Part shown: positions 1 through 8,072 of the stretch, piece by piece
Numbering within the stretch: the stretch's first letter is position 1
Layout of the letters: each line of letters opens with the position of its first letter
Virus record (IMG/VR): IMGVR_UViG_3300025159_000646
Location: 1-28,196 of that record
Length of the DNA stretch: 28,196 nt
Source: a virus
Reading direction: 5' to 3' (one strand)
Notes under the pieces: model-generated
Seen by the model: the letters and a program-made list of their open reading frames with translations, nothing else
Database searches by the model: none
What the model was told of the DNA's origin: nothing
Position numbers and translations under genes: made by a program

Positions 1-25
1 GATCCTGTGAGGTTCACAACAGGCA

Positions 26-433
26 CTAGAGCGCCCTCCCACGTCGGGCGAAGTCGAGCATGTGCTTGTGCGTCCAACCAGTCGCTACTCGCCTGATCGC
101 CGCCTGCTCTTCCTCCAGCGTCAGAAGTACCACGGGCGCGCTACGATTCTCGGGCGTCGGCCCACTCTTCGGCGCTCGCTTGATGCCCGCGAGCCACGCG
201 AGACCTTCCTCCAGCGTGACCTCCTTCGCGGGATCGGGAAGCCCAGCATCCGACATGCACGTCACGAAGCCGACGCCGGAGTCCGCATCGAAGCGGTCCT
301 GGAAGAAGCACCCCTCATCCCATGCGCTATCGCATTCGGGCGGGGAAACCCAGCACACGTCGGCGCGGCGGGCGTACTGCACGAGGTAGTATCGGGCCAC
401 CCTACGCCCTCCCGTCGCTCGTGTAATAATCAA
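26..433 (-). CDS. GC-rich hypothetical protein, 5' end probably lost at a junction
   Basis: I do not recognise this protein (up to 135 aa). The frame is clearly coding: third codon positions are almost all G or C (CTC, GTG, GCC, GAC), with a sensible composition including many Trp and Cys and an acidic C-terminal half. The only start that reaches position 433 is a TTG lying inside AT-rich sequence with an in-frame stop just upstream, so the original start was probably lost where the GC-rich and AT-rich sequences meet (about 419-425). An internal GTG near residue 14 is another possible start. Codon use is the opposite of every other gene here, which points to a different source genome or to a chimeric contig. 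It ends in TAG at 26-28. Confidence 0.55.
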   Translation of the reverse strand: MIITRATGGRRVARYYLVQYARRADVCWVSPPECDSAWDEGCFFQDRFDADSGVGFVTCMSDAGLPDPAKEVTLEEGLAWLAGIKRAPKSGPTPENRSAPVVLLTLEEEQAAIRRVATGWTHKHMLDFARRGRAL

Positions 434-445
434 ATTTAATCATAT

Positions 446-829
446 CTATACGCCAGCTAAATCTCTAGGAATTAATAATAGCCACATATTTACATCACTT
501 GCTGCTGTTCCACCATTAGTAAAATCTACTCTTAAATATTCTCCAAGCAAAGCTACTTCTACACTTGATGCGGTATTAGCTGTTACTGTTGCTGTTGTGG
601 ACTTTAATGCTTTAAAAGTATCAGTGCTATCTATTACACCTTCTTGAAGAATAAATCCGTTAGTTGCTCCATTTTGATCACTTTTAACAATACCCCTAAG
701 TATAGCATAATCTCTTACATCAACTACTTCGGACTGGTGCACGCCGGCAGCTACCATTGTTCCGCCGACAAGTTTTAATGCTTTGTAGCTTCTACCAGGA
801 ACCTTTGAATCGAATCTTAGTGTGCCCAA
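446..829 (-). CDS. Beta-rich small phage protein, possibly structural
   Basis: 127 aa. Rich in Thr, Ser, Val, Gly and Asn with alternating hydrophobic residues, so probably beta-sandwich. Its second half contains a segment of the type LRVDFTNGGTA, similar to the 'RVxxTNG' strand common in small phage virion proteins, and a central VKSDQNGATNGFILQEG stretch. The start is a TTG at 829, chosen because AAAGGA lies 8 bases upstream and no better ATG exists before residue 25. It is the last complete gene of the minus-strand operon, directly after the 59-aa HTH gene. A decoration, fibre-associated or other virion role is an inference from composition only; the family is not identified. Confidence 0.7.
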   Translation of the reverse strand: MGTLRFDSKVPGRSYKALKLVGGTMVAAGVHQSEVVDVRDYAILRGIVKSDQNGATNGFILQEGVIDSTDTFKALKSTTATVTANTASSVEVALLGEYLRVDFTNGGTAASDVNMWLLLIPRDLAGV

Positions 830-849
830 ATTAGTATTCCTTTATTTAG

Positions 850-1029
850 CTACTGCTTATTATTTTTTAGATACTCTATGTCTTCTACTTTCAGGACCAT
901 CATTTCATCTTGATCATCTATTCTTAACCGAAATCCGCGCACATCCCCCTCTTCCAGAAGTTTCATTAGTTCTTCTTCCGGAACCCCAAGTATATTTGCA
1001 GCAAACGGTACTGTGTAATACTCAAACAT
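850..1029 (-). CDS. 59-aa excisionase-like HTH protein
   Basis: A short gene: ATG at 1029, TAG at 850. The ribosome binding site AAAGGAAG lies just upstream of the ATG, and the previous gene ends GAATAA immediately before it. The N-terminal pattern (YTVPFAANILGVPEEELMKL, residues 5-24) is the helix-turn-helix of the excisionase/MerR-like small DNA-binding family: 'TV..AA..LGV....'. It is followed by an acidic wing (RLRIDDQDEMMVL) and a final VEDIEYLK helix typical of the family. This could be a small transcriptional regulator or recombination accessory factor; no integrase is seen in the window. The family call rests on pattern only. Confidence 0.65.
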   Translation of the reverse strand: MFEYYTVPFAANILGVPEEELMKLLEEGDVRGFRLRIDDQDEMMVLKVEDIEYLKNNKQ

Positions 1030-1041
1030 AAATTACTTCCT

Positions 1042-1386
1042 TTATTCTACTTCTTCCACAGTTAAATCTTTTTGCTCAATATCAATAGCTGCATTTAGTA
1101 ATGAATGATACAGTTCGTTAAGATTTTCTTCCAGTGGTTTTATGTTGTGGTAGGAGTCTTCTATCCCCATTACCATTGTGCTGATTCTATCCATTATGGC
1201 TATTGTAGCGCCTTCTTCCGCGAAGTCAACCTTATCTGCTAAATTTTCAACATCATTCATTTTATCCACTAATTTATCTAAAAATGATACAAATTCTGCA
1301 AGAGGATCTCTGTAGTTTGGTAGAGTAGTTTTTTTATTCTCTACAAATGTTGCAAAATCTCTTAGCTTATCTGATACTTCTTTCAC
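1042..1386 (-). CDS. Small acidic helical protein (114 aa)
   Basis: All predicted helix with heptad-like hydrophobics (DKLRDFATFVENKK, LAEFVSFLDKLVDKMNDVENL, then a long C-terminal helix) and a Glu-rich end (VEEVE). It starts with GTG overlapping the stop of the upstream gene (ATGTGA), with GGGAGAAAA as ribosome binding site, so the two are translationally coupled. It has no motif of a known enzyme and no signal peptide. It is a member, by size and style, of the group of small helical proteins that fills this operon. Function unknown. Confidence 0.75.
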   Translation of the reverse strand: MKEVSDKLRDFATFVENKKTTLPNYRDPLAEFVSFLDKLVDKMNDVENLADKVDFAEEGATIAIMDRISTMVMGIEDSYHNIKPLEENLNELYHSLLNAAIDIEQKDLTVEEVE

Positions 1387-1673
1387 ATCTTTTCTCCCAG
1401 TATTTTTAATATTTCGTTTAATTCCCCGGGGTAAAAATTAATTATCTGAAATTCATTATCATCAGGATACTTTGTATTCCATAATAATGCAGCACATTCA
1501 TTACTTCTCTTAAGATTATATGATATTCCAATAGCTGCTTTTCCCCGGTTATTTTTTCGGTTTATTTTTAAAGCCGCGGAAGAATATACTTTAGAAGAAT
1601 CTTTTATATTATCGTCTATAATATATCCTACTATTTCATATGTCTGTGCAAATATTTGCAGTCCTTCTTTCAT
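1383..1673 (-). CDS. Small alpha/beta protein, unknown (96 aa)
   Basis: Unlike its neighbours this protein is not all-helical: it has alternating strands (VGYIIDDN, AAIGISYNLKRS, FQIINFYP) and a basic middle (KINRKNNRGK), ending in a short helix LNEILKILGEK. ATG at 1673 is preferred; an in-frame TTG sits one codon upstream. No clear Shine-Dalgarno sequence is present near either. Its last codons overlap the GTG start of the next gene. Not recognised. Confidence 0.65.
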   Translation of the reverse strand: MKEGLQIFAQTYEIVGYIIDDNIKDSSKVYSSAALKINRKNNRGKAAIGISYNLKRSNECAALLWNTKYPDDNEFQIINFYPGELNEILKILGEKM

Positions 1674-1689
1674 CAACTATATACTCTGC

Positions 1690-1968
1690 TTATTCCCCGG
1701 TATATTCTTGTACAAGTGAAAATGTTATACTATCTGCTAAATCATTTATAAGATCCGACGGCGGCATATACATCATTTCTAAAGCACTATAGAAATATTT
1801 AACTGAATCACTAAGCACACTATCATTTAGTTTACCAGCAAGTTCTATATATCTTTCTTCATTATTACCTAGCTGGACTAGAACTTCGGTAAACTGTTCA
1901 ATATGCTTGCTCGTTTTTTTTAGATAATTTGCAAATTGTTGTAGTTCTTCCTTATCTTCTTTAACCAT
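1690..1968 (-). CDS. Small helical protein (92 aa)
   Basis: Predicted to form two or three long amphipathic helices (EELQQFANYLKKTSKHIEQF, then a central helix, then a C-terminal SDLINDLADSITFSLVQEY). The ATG follows the junction GGAGTAAATAAAATG, in which the stop codon of the upstream gene is fused to the ribosome binding site; the same 15-base junction occurs before the upstream neighbour. It belongs in style to the small helical set. Function unknown. Confidence 0.75.
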   Translation of the reverse strand: MVKEDKEELQQFANYLKKTSKHIEQFTEVLVQLGNNEERYIELAGKLNDSVLSDSVKYFYSALEMMYMPPSDLINDLADSITFSLVQEYTGE

Positions 1969-1973
1969 TTTAT

Positions 1974-2300
1974 TTACTCCTCTTCTTCCTCATCTTTAAC
2001 ACCACCGGATTCAGCTATAGTATTAAGTATCTCTATAAGGTCTTTAGCTTCTTGTTCTGATCCGTTATCAAAATAGACAGACTCTTCCATACTTACAATT
2101 TCAGACACTCTTTCGAACAATTGATTATACTCATCCCTGTTGTCTTCATCCACCATTCCTTCTACGTATTCTAAATCATTGTAAAATTCAAGTATAGTAT
2201 TTTGATAATCCTGTAGCTTTTGTTTAGCTTCAACCACTTTACCTAAAGATACCTTTATGGCTTCTGCGCCGCTCTTTACGTCAGCACTTGTATAACGCAT
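1974..2300 (-). CDS. Small acidic helical protein (108 aa)
   Basis: Mostly helical, with N-terminal ADVKSGAEAIKVSLGKVVEA resembling a coiled-coil arm and a strongly acidic C-terminus ending in a run of six Glu. The terminal GAG codons run straight into TAA and act as the ribosome binding site of the next gene. Its own start follows GGAGTAAATAAAATG made by the end of the GT2 gene. Function unknown; part of the small helical set. Confidence 0.75.
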   Translation of the reverse strand: MRYTSADVKSGAEAIKVSLGKVVEAKQKLQDYQNTILEFYNDLEYVEGMVDEDNRDEYNQLFERVSEIVSMEESVYFDNGSEQEAKDLIEILNTIAESGGVKDEEEEE

Positions 2301-2305
2301 TTTAT

Positions 2306-3205
2306 TTACTCCGCAATACCTTCATCATATTCTTGATGAATCATTTTATTTGAATCTAGCCACTTTACAAATTTTCTTGGAATCTTACCCATATACAAAG
2401 GGTTCGTGAAATCGAAAACTGACCGTGTTGGATCCAAATATTCGTTTGGCACATTCCACTTTTCAGCATATCTTTTTCTACTTTCAACAATTCTTTGTCC
2501 AGCATTTAATTCCGGACATGATGAAAATGTGGCCGACCAGACGTGCCACACTGAGGGATAACTCAGTCCAGAGCTTGGCATTCCCATTTGCGCGGCTCTC
2601 GTGCCCCAGTCCGATTCTTCGTGAAAACTTTTAAATCCCTCATCGAAATTTCCCACTTTAAGAAAGTTTTCTCTGAGGTAGGCAAAGCAACTTCCAATCA
2701 TGCACATGACCCTGCCGCACCTGTTCTTACCGTCATTTCTCCCCTCCCATTCGGGCCGAAGTTGTTTTGTGATTGGATCTCTCGGGGTAATTTTCTCATT
2801 GTTAACTAATTTCTCCATCTCTTCATAATTACACCAACTGAGGGGCCAGCCGGAGGCTGCATATTCTGGATTATTACGAAGGAAAAAATTCATACATTTT
2901 AACCAATCAGGCTGTACTATGATGTCATCATTTAATACTACTAAGATTTCAGCATCGTCATAGTAGTGTGACACTTTATTCCAGCCATAACTGATGCCAC
3001 GATTTTCCTCGCTTCTTATAAGCGGAACATTGTGTTTATCACAGACTTGTTTAAAAGACTGCCCCGAATCGGGAGTTCCGTCATCGTAAACAACTATCTT
3101 GTAGTTTTCCCCATCGTTAGTAGAAAACTTTTTAATACTCTCTATGCACCAGTTTACTCTTTTTGCACCCTTATAGCTAGCGATGCCTATGCTGGTGTAA
3201 GACAT
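2306..3205 (-). CDS. GT2-family glycosyltransferase
   Basis: 299 aa, GT-A fold. N-terminal SIGIASYKGAKRVNWCIESI is the first strand/helix of the family; DDG at residues 41-43 is the nucleotide-sugar site and NDD at 92-94 is the metal-binding DxD-like motif. Residues 196-199 (EESD) hold the usual acceptor-side acidic pair, followed by a His in VWHVW. It is predicted to be a cytoplasmic enzyme moving a sugar from a nucleotide donor to an unknown acceptor. It begins directly after the stop of a LAGLIDADG endonuclease gene, with AGGAAAAT upstream. Parts of the gene (about 2500-2800 on the plus strand) look richer in GC than the surroundings, a possible sign of separate origin. Confidence 0.88.
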   Translation of the reverse strand: MSYTSIGIASYKGAKRVNWCIESIKKFSTNDGENYKIVVYDDGTPDSGQSFKQVCDKHNVPLIRSEENRGISYGWNKVSHYYDDAEILVVLNDDIIVQPDWLKCMNFFLRNNPEYAASGWPLSWCNYEEMEKLVNNEKITPRDPITKQLRPEWEGRNDGKNRCGRVMCMIGSCFAYLRENFLKVGNFDEGFKSFHEESDWGTRAAQMGMPSSGLSYPSVWHVWSATFSSCPELNAGQRIVESRKRYAEKWNVPNEYLDPTRSVFDFTNPLYMGKIPRKFVKWLDSNKMIHQEYDEGIAE

Positions 3206-4408
3206 TTAATTTTCCTGACTAGATACTACCAAATCCATAAAATTTAGTTTTTCATATTTCTCTATTATGGTTTTTGCGGTTTTATACTTTCTGTCTAGGG
3301 CTGTGGAACAATTTTCATATAATTTTTTAATAACTTTAATAGCATGTTTTCCATGTATTTTTAATGCAAATATTGAATTATTTTTTACAGGACTTGATTT
3401 AAAATCAGCAATATTTTTTGTAAACTTATAGAATTGCTCAATTATTGATTTACTACCACATAGCGAAATCTCCGGATATTTCTTATTTCTGTAAAATACA
3501 GATCCATCAGCATCTACTATGCCGCGCCAAAAATCCTTATCCTTTTCTAAATGTATAACTTCAGCAGTTAAACTTTTTTTTGGCACAACTCCAAATTTTT
3601 CTAATTGTGACGCTATTTTTTTACTAGTAAATACAACACCAGAAGAATAATAACATTTTGTACCAATTTTTTTAGTATGGTCTAGTATAGTTAAATCAGA
3701 TTTCAAAAATTTTATAAATTTTTTAATATGATCTATGTCTCCCGATTGTAAAAATAAACTTATTCTTGCATTTCTTTTAGAGTTAGTGCTAGAGACGTTT
3801 CCGTCACCCATCAAGAATCCGATCCAATATTTTGCGTCCTCAGTAAGTGGGTCATCAAAAACAGTTTCATCAACTTTCTTTATAATCGGACAGCCAGCAC
3901 GAATCATAATATTATTATGTTTAAGTATATCTATAATTTTTCTACGTCCTATACTATACTTATTAGCCAATTCTGCCAATGTACAATTATTTTCATAGTC
4001 TTTAATTAGACTAAGTTCTTTATCTCTGTTTAAAGACAAATTAGAAAACTTTTCATTTCTCTTCGAGTATGTTAAGTTTTTCTTTTTTAATATAGCTAGA
4101 ATCGTTTTATAATTTTTGTTATATTTAGATAGCAACTCTCTCATTTGTAATCCGTTAATTGTATCTTGGTATATAGTATCTATCTCGGAGCTTTCAACCT
4201 CCCCAACAACCTTAGAGGTCCAGTTTTCAGGTAATCGATTTTTTAATCCACACTTAAAAAGTATTCTATCAATTACTGAAACATCAACATCATAAGTTTT
4301 AGCTATCTTATAGGATTTTTCTCCACCAATGAACTGTGTTATTATTTCAGATTCCATTGATTGTTCTAGCACTTTCGATAATCCCAACTTCCCTCTCCTA
4401 CTCAGCAT
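3206..4408 (-). CDS. LAGLIDADG homing endonuclease with N-terminal HTH repeats
   Basis: 400 aa, freestanding. The two LAGLIDADG helices are YWIGFLMGDG (residues about 194-203) and FWRGIVDADG (about 293-302), each ending in the catalytic Asp, so a single chain should fold as the pseudo-dimeric nuclease. The first ~170 residues hold three helix-turn-helix-like repeats (SYKIAKTYDVDVSVIDRIL, MRELLSKYNKNYKTILAIL, LAELANKYSIGRRKIIDIL), likely extra DNA-contact modules. The ATG at 4408 overlaps the end of the upstream gene by 11 bases; a TTG seven codons on has a better-spaced AGGAG and could be the true start. It is flanked downstream by a GT2 gene, its probable homing neighbourhood. Confidence 0.88.
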   Translation of the reverse strand: MLSRRGKLGLSKVLEQSMESEIITQFIGGEKSYKIAKTYDVDVSVIDRILFKCGLKNRLPENWTSKVVGEVESSEIDTIYQDTINGLQMRELLSKYNKNYKTILAILKKKNLTYSKRNEKFSNLSLNRDKELSLIKDYENNCTLAELANKYSIGRRKIIDILKHNNIMIRAGCPIIKKVDETVFDDPLTEDAKYWIGFLMGDGNVSSTNSKRNARISLFLQSGDIDHIKKFIKFLKSDLTILDHTKKIGTKCYYSSGVVFTSKKIASQLEKFGVVPKKSLTAEVIHLEKDKDFWRGIVDADGSVFYRNKKYPEISLCGSKSIIEQFYKFTKNIADFKSSPVKNNSIFALKIHGKHAIKVIKKLYENCSTALDRKYKTAKTIIEKYEKLNFMDLVVSSQEN

Positions 4409-4628
4409 TGTTCATATAGACTTCATATAAGTCATCTAGACTTACTCCCAACTCTGTAAGAAGATCCTGATTTATTCTACTAACGGTTCTCGCATCTTTT
4501 GCTTGTAATATATTTTCTCTAACTATTTGTTCTCTCAACGTCACAATTGCGTCAAGTAATTTTGGAATGTATATTTCTTTTATACTGTCTAATATAGACA
4601 CAGCATCTGATACACCATTATTATTCAT
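4398..4628 (-). CDS. Small helical protein (76 aa)
   Basis: One long helix SDAVSILDSIKEIYIPKLLDAIVTL.. followed by a second (VSRINQDLLTELGVSLDDLYEVYMNN). Ribosome binding site AGGAGAA is made of the last codons and stop of the upstream gene. It overlaps the start of the homing endonuclease by 11 bases and ends GCTGAGTAG. No recognised domain; small helical set. Confidence 0.72.
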   Translation of the reverse strand: MNNNGVSDAVSILDSIKEIYIPKLLDAIVTLREQIVRENILQAKDARTVSRINQDLLTELGVSLDDLYEVYMNNAE

Positions 4629-4633
4629 AATAA

Positions 4634-4894
4634 TTATTCTCCTAGCTCTAAACTATTAGTTATCTTTTCAAATGTTGTATTTAAATCGTCTAAATTCTTT
4701 CGAAGAACATCCCAATCAAATACTAATCCCGCTATTACATCTTTTTCTGTCATTTCGTCTTCTTTTAATTTTTCAGGAGTATTTTCTAGCGGATCTGCAA
4801 AATCCCGAAATTCATCAATAATAGATCCTAATCCTTCATATATTGTTTTGAAGTTCTTTAACTGACTGTGTAGATTCTCATAATCTATAGCCAT
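4634..4894 (-). CDS. Small acidic helical protein (86 aa)
   Basis: Three predicted helices: NLHSQLKNFKTIYEGLGSII, a Glu/Lys-rich middle, and WDVLRKNLDDLNTTFEKI. Acidic overall. Its opening MAIDYENL is reminiscent of the MAIDKSKI opening of the 112-aa protein at 13049-13387, though weaker. ATG preceded by AGGATTAAATA. It ends with GGAGAATAA, which serves as ribosome binding site of the next gene. Function unknown. Confidence 0.74.
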   Translation of the reverse strand: MAIDYENLHSQLKNFKTIYEGLGSIIDEFRDFADPLENTPEKLKEDEMTEKDVIAGLVFDWDVLRKNLDDLNTTFEKITNSLELGE

Positions 4895-4895
4895 A

Positions 4896-5108
4896 TTATT
4901 TAATCCTATAAATTTCTATAGGTTTTTCTAGACTTTCAGTATTGTACTCTACCCCGCGACTATTTTCAATACCTAATATTCTACTCTCTAAACTTGCTAT
5001 TTTCCATAATACTAATATTGCAAAAAGTAATGCAAAAAAGATCATTCCTTTTAGTGCTGTATTCGATGATCTTCTAACTCTTATTCTTTTATACTCTGTA
5101 TTATTCAT
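4896..5108 (-). CDS. Single-pass membrane protein (70 aa)
   Basis: A basic N-terminus (YKRIRVRRSS) precedes one strong transmembrane segment at residues about 21-38 (GMIFFALLFAILVLW), then a short helix and polar tail. By the positive-inside rule the N-terminus is cytoplasmic and about 30 residues lie outside. Architecture resembles FtsL-like or small phage membrane proteins; a holin or spanin role is possible but not shown. It follows a 126-base gap, unusually long for this operon, and has no visible Shine-Dalgarno sequence, so it may have its own promoter in the AT-rich stretch upstream. Confidence 0.7.
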   Translation of the reverse strand: MNNTEYKRIRVRRSSNTALKGMIFFALLFAILVLWKIASLESRILGIENSRGVEYNTESLEKPIEIYRIK

Positions 5109-5234
5109 ATAACTATATTTATTCTTTATTCAATATATTTCAAATAACTCCAGGAATTCTAGTAACTTGTATCATTTTCCCTCTCCACCCCACCCTACAA
5201 GACTCGTCGTAAGTCCTTACTGCCAAAGGATTTA

Positions 5235-7241
5235 TCAATAGTAGCCGGAAGCGGTCGCTTGCCCTAAGTTCGTTGGTACTTTGGACTTACCAAATAAATT
5301 ACCTAATATGCCGCCAAATCCTTTAAGTAAATCTTTACCTAATCCTTTAAGTTCTTTACCCATAAGTTTACCACTTACAAATTCTGGGAAGTCTGATATT
5401 ATATCAGCTAATGCTTCTCTAAATCGATCCATTATTCCGGCGATATCTTTGTATTGATAATTTCCTTCAATAATATTTCCATACTGTGTTATACCATCAC
5501 TTATTAATCCACTATAATCTGTTGTTATATCAACTAACTCATCCCCGAGTTTTTTAAAATCTATCGGTTTTTTAGATATATCTGTAACTACTTTTTGCAT
5601 ATCTTTTCGCATCTTTGCGAAATTCTCTACCCCAGCAGTAATTGCTTTTCTTATTAAAGGAAGTTTTTCTGCTTTTTCTAAAATATCCGCGGCAGTATTT
5701 TTTGTTTCTTCTGGTTTTCTTACTCTAACGGGAACTGGAGATGTGGAATCGGATTTTGCGTCGCCTAAATGTATTGTAAGCTGTTCAGTATTCTCCCTAA
5801 CCGTTGCGACAGCAGTTTCTGTATCCTTTACAACATCACTAAGTCCTACAATAAATTCAAGTCTCTGATCATATGTTATTCCGCTTTCTTTTTCCGGACC
5901 TTTTTTTACATTGGCCCCTATCTCTTTATATAATTCAATTCTTGGAATACTTTCCATAGGAGTTTTTAGATTTTCATAAATTGTTTCGAGAGAACTTACA
6001 AGTTCTTTCTTGCCAGCTTCTGATGCAACTCCCTTGGCTATAGCATCTTTTATTAACTGTGCAATTTTTGCAGATTCGCTAAGGGCTTTTAATTCCTCGC
6101 TGTTGTCTGTAAAATTATAAAGATACTTTGATGTTTCCGCAAGGATATCGAGATCAGTAGAAATTTCTCCCGCGGATTGCAGAATTTTATTTTCCAGCTC
6201 AGCATCTACGATCCAAATTTTTCCTTCTTCCGGAATTGAATCGGTATATGTTTCCAACCATTCTTCTGCTTGCGATAGTAATCCGCTTACAGTAACAAGT
6301 GTTGAATCGAATTTCTCTATTATCTCGGATACTTCTCCAAAAAGTTTTTCTAAATCTTCACCTTCTATTTCCGGCTCTTCTAAAATTTCAACTGGGGTGG
6401 CTGACGGCATTGCTAGAATTATTTCAATATCGCTGATCAGTGTTAAGATATTTACACTTATAGCGTCTATTATTTCATTCTCCGGAACTGCGGCTGCTAA
6501 TTTTTCAATGCTCGCAGAAGAATCTTGTAGACTTTCTCCCAGAGTTTTAAAACTTTCTATAAGAGGTATTTCTATTGTTTTTTGTTGACTGGCACTTAAA
6601 TTCCAAGGATCCTTTCCGGGATCCGTCGCCATATATCTAGAAATATACTTATTTACCGCGAGCAAATTCTTTTTTATTTCTTCTATGCTGGTTAAAAAAC
6701 TATTTAATAAGTCTCTAGCCGAGGATGTTGTTTCTTTTTTTTCCTCTTCTGTTTTTTCTTCGGCAGGTTTTTCTTCAATGGGTTTTTCTTCTTCGGCCCC
6801 TTTTTCCTCTGCTTCCTTTGCTTCCTCTATTGTTTTTTTAGCTTCTTCAGCGGATGGAAACTCATTTTCATATATAGTTACAGCTTGACCAAAAAATTCT
6901 GCAAGATCTGTTATTAAAGTATTAGCTTCTTCTATAGAAAATTGTCCATTAATTAGTTTATTCTGAAACTCCGCTACTTTGGTTCGGATATTCGCAGCAT
7001 CCGCATCATCGGTTTGACTTTTAGTATTTGCTGAGAAATTGTTTACAAAGTCTTGAAGTTGAATATCAAAATCGTATAGTGTTGTAGCTAATCCATTTAA
7101 TACTTCTTTCTTATTCTCTACTTCAACTGATTGCGCATCTACGTCTGTTCCAAATTTCTGAATAGCATTCTGGAGTTTATCTAAGACTGATTCTATATTT
7201 TTATCAGTTGTTCCTGGTGGAATTTTAAAAGATACTGCCAC
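5235..7241 (-). CDS. Long acidic coiled-coil protein (668 aa) with amphipathic Gly-rich tail
   Basis: Almost entirely helical, built of successive ~100-residue bundles of the same style as the small neighbouring proteins (for example residues 13-130, 175-260 and later units). A Glu/Lys/Pro low-complexity linker spans residues about 138-172. The last ~37 residues switch to a Gly/Leu/Lys amphipathic segment (KGLGKDLLKGFGGILGNLFG, 632-651) that looks membrane- or pore-seeking, then a polar end ATASGYY. GTG start at 7241. No enzyme motif or signal peptide. It is too short and too acidic for a typical tape-measure call, though it is the longest helical protein in the usual tail-gene position. A structural or scaffold role is inferred only from architecture. 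Confidence 0.8.
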   Translation of the reverse strand: MAVSFKIPPGTTDKNIESVLDKLQNAIQKFGTDVDAQSVEVENKKEVLNGLATTLYDFDIQLQDFVNNFSANTKSQTDDADAANIRTKVAEFQNKLINGQFSIEEANTLITDLAEFFGQAVTIYENEFPSAEEAKKTIEEAKEAEEKGAEEEKPIEEKPAEEKTEEEKKETTSSARDLLNSFLTSIEEIKKNLLAVNKYISRYMATDPGKDPWNLSASQQKTIEIPLIESFKTLGESLQDSSASIEKLAAAVPENEIIDAISVNILTLISDIEIILAMPSATPVEILEEPEIEGEDLEKLFGEVSEIIEKFDSTLVTVSGLLSQAEEWLETYTDSIPEEGKIWIVDAELENKILQSAGEISTDLDILAETSKYLYNFTDNSEELKALSESAKIAQLIKDAIAKGVASEAGKKELVSSLETIYENLKTPMESIPRIELYKEIGANVKKGPEKESGITYDQRLEFIVGLSDVVKDTETAVATVRENTEQLTIHLGDAKSDSTSPVPVRVRKPEETKNTAADILEKAEKLPLIRKAITAGVENFAKMRKDMQKVVTDISKKPIDFKKLGDELVDITTDYSGLISDGITQYGNIIEGNYQYKDIAGIMDRFREALADIISDFPEFVSGKLMGKELKGLGKDLLKGFGGILGNLFGKSKVPTNLGQATASGYY

Positions 7242-7252
7242 GTTATTTTATC

Positions 7253-8068
7253 TTATAAATTAATACAAGAACTACAAGTTGACTCTTTAAGTCCTGTTGG
7301 AGTAATCCATTTTACTGTAGGTAATTCATAATTTTTTAACAAGTCTACTTCTACATCTCGGGGGTTTTTTCCATTATACATGTTTCTGAAAACTAATAAA
7401 TCATCATTTAATTTTTCCGATGCGCGTAACTCCTTGTACCCATCAAGAGTTGCGTGTTCGACATGATATACTACAGGATATTTCATTCGATAGCTGGGAT
7501 ACCCAGCCTTCAGCAATCGGATGCAGAACTCTGAATCCGATATATAATACTTGAAGTTATTATTGAATCCATTCAAATCTTTCCACAATCTACGTTCAAA
7601 AGCATAGCAATATCCGGCTAGTTCTGTGGCTATTTCCGGAGCTTTTTCTTCGCCGTAATCTACTACTATTTCTGAATCACCTAAACTGTATAACTCATCC
7701 TCTGTTACTTTAACACTCTTAAATCCTACAACTCCGGTTTTATTATTCCGCAGGAAATATAATAAACAATCTATAAAATTATTAGGTACTACTAAATCGT
7801 TGTCTAAGAAACAAATATACCCTTCTTTACTATTTTCTACAATTGTATTATAACTCGCCGCTACTCCGCGATTAGTTTCATGTTTTATATATTTTGCGCC
7901 ATAATCTACACAATGCCCGCGGATATATGCTGATTCTAAAGAACTTGAACCATCATCTATAACAATCACTTCAAAATTTGAACAATACTGATTTTTAAGA
8001 TTTTTTAATAGATTTTCTAATAGCCTGTGCCCGCCATAAACTGGGGTGCCTAGGGAGATATACCCCAT
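7253..8068 (-). CDS. GT2-family glycosyltransferase
   Basis: 271 aa, GT-A fold. Opens with ISLGTPVYGGHRLLENLLKN; DDG at residues 38-40 is the donor-nucleotide site and DND at 89-91 the DxD metal site. Downstream SDSEFCIRLLKAGYPS is the typical late GT2 acceptor/catalytic region, followed by a VVYHVEHA His motif. The C-terminus ends in CSSCINL; the CxxC is unusual for the family and could bind metal or be incidental. It is one of three GT2 genes in the region and the only one without an adjacent homing endonuclease. No Shine-Dalgarno sequence is obvious. Acceptor unknown. Confidence 0.87.
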   Translation of the reverse strand: MGYISLGTPVYGGHRLLENLLKNLKNQYCSNFEVIVIDDGSSSLESAYIRGHCVDYGAKYIKHETNRGVAASYNTIVENSKEGYICFLDNDLVVPNNFIDCLLYFLRNNKTGVVGFKSVKVTEDELYSLGDSEIVVDYGEEKAPEIATELAGYCYAFERRLWKDLNGFNNNFKYYISDSEFCIRLLKAGYPSYRMKYPVVYHVEHATLDGYKELRASEKLNDDLLVFRNMYNGKNPRDVEVDLLKNYELPTVKWITPTGLKESTCSSCINL

Positions 8069-8072
8069 ATTT

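Noticed and set aside
3-20. Short inverted repeat CTGTGA-GGT-TCACA just past the end of the GC-rich frame
   Set aside because: Stem too short and no T-run; not supportable as terminator or operator.
5140-5175. 11-codon frame behind a strong ribosome site
   Set aside because: Too short to support as a gene; kept only as a possible leader in the findings.
5235-7241. Tape-measure protein
   Set aside because: Too acidic, no central hydrophobic region and no tail chaperone or tail-tube gene beside it; the helical-bundle style matches the small neighbours instead.
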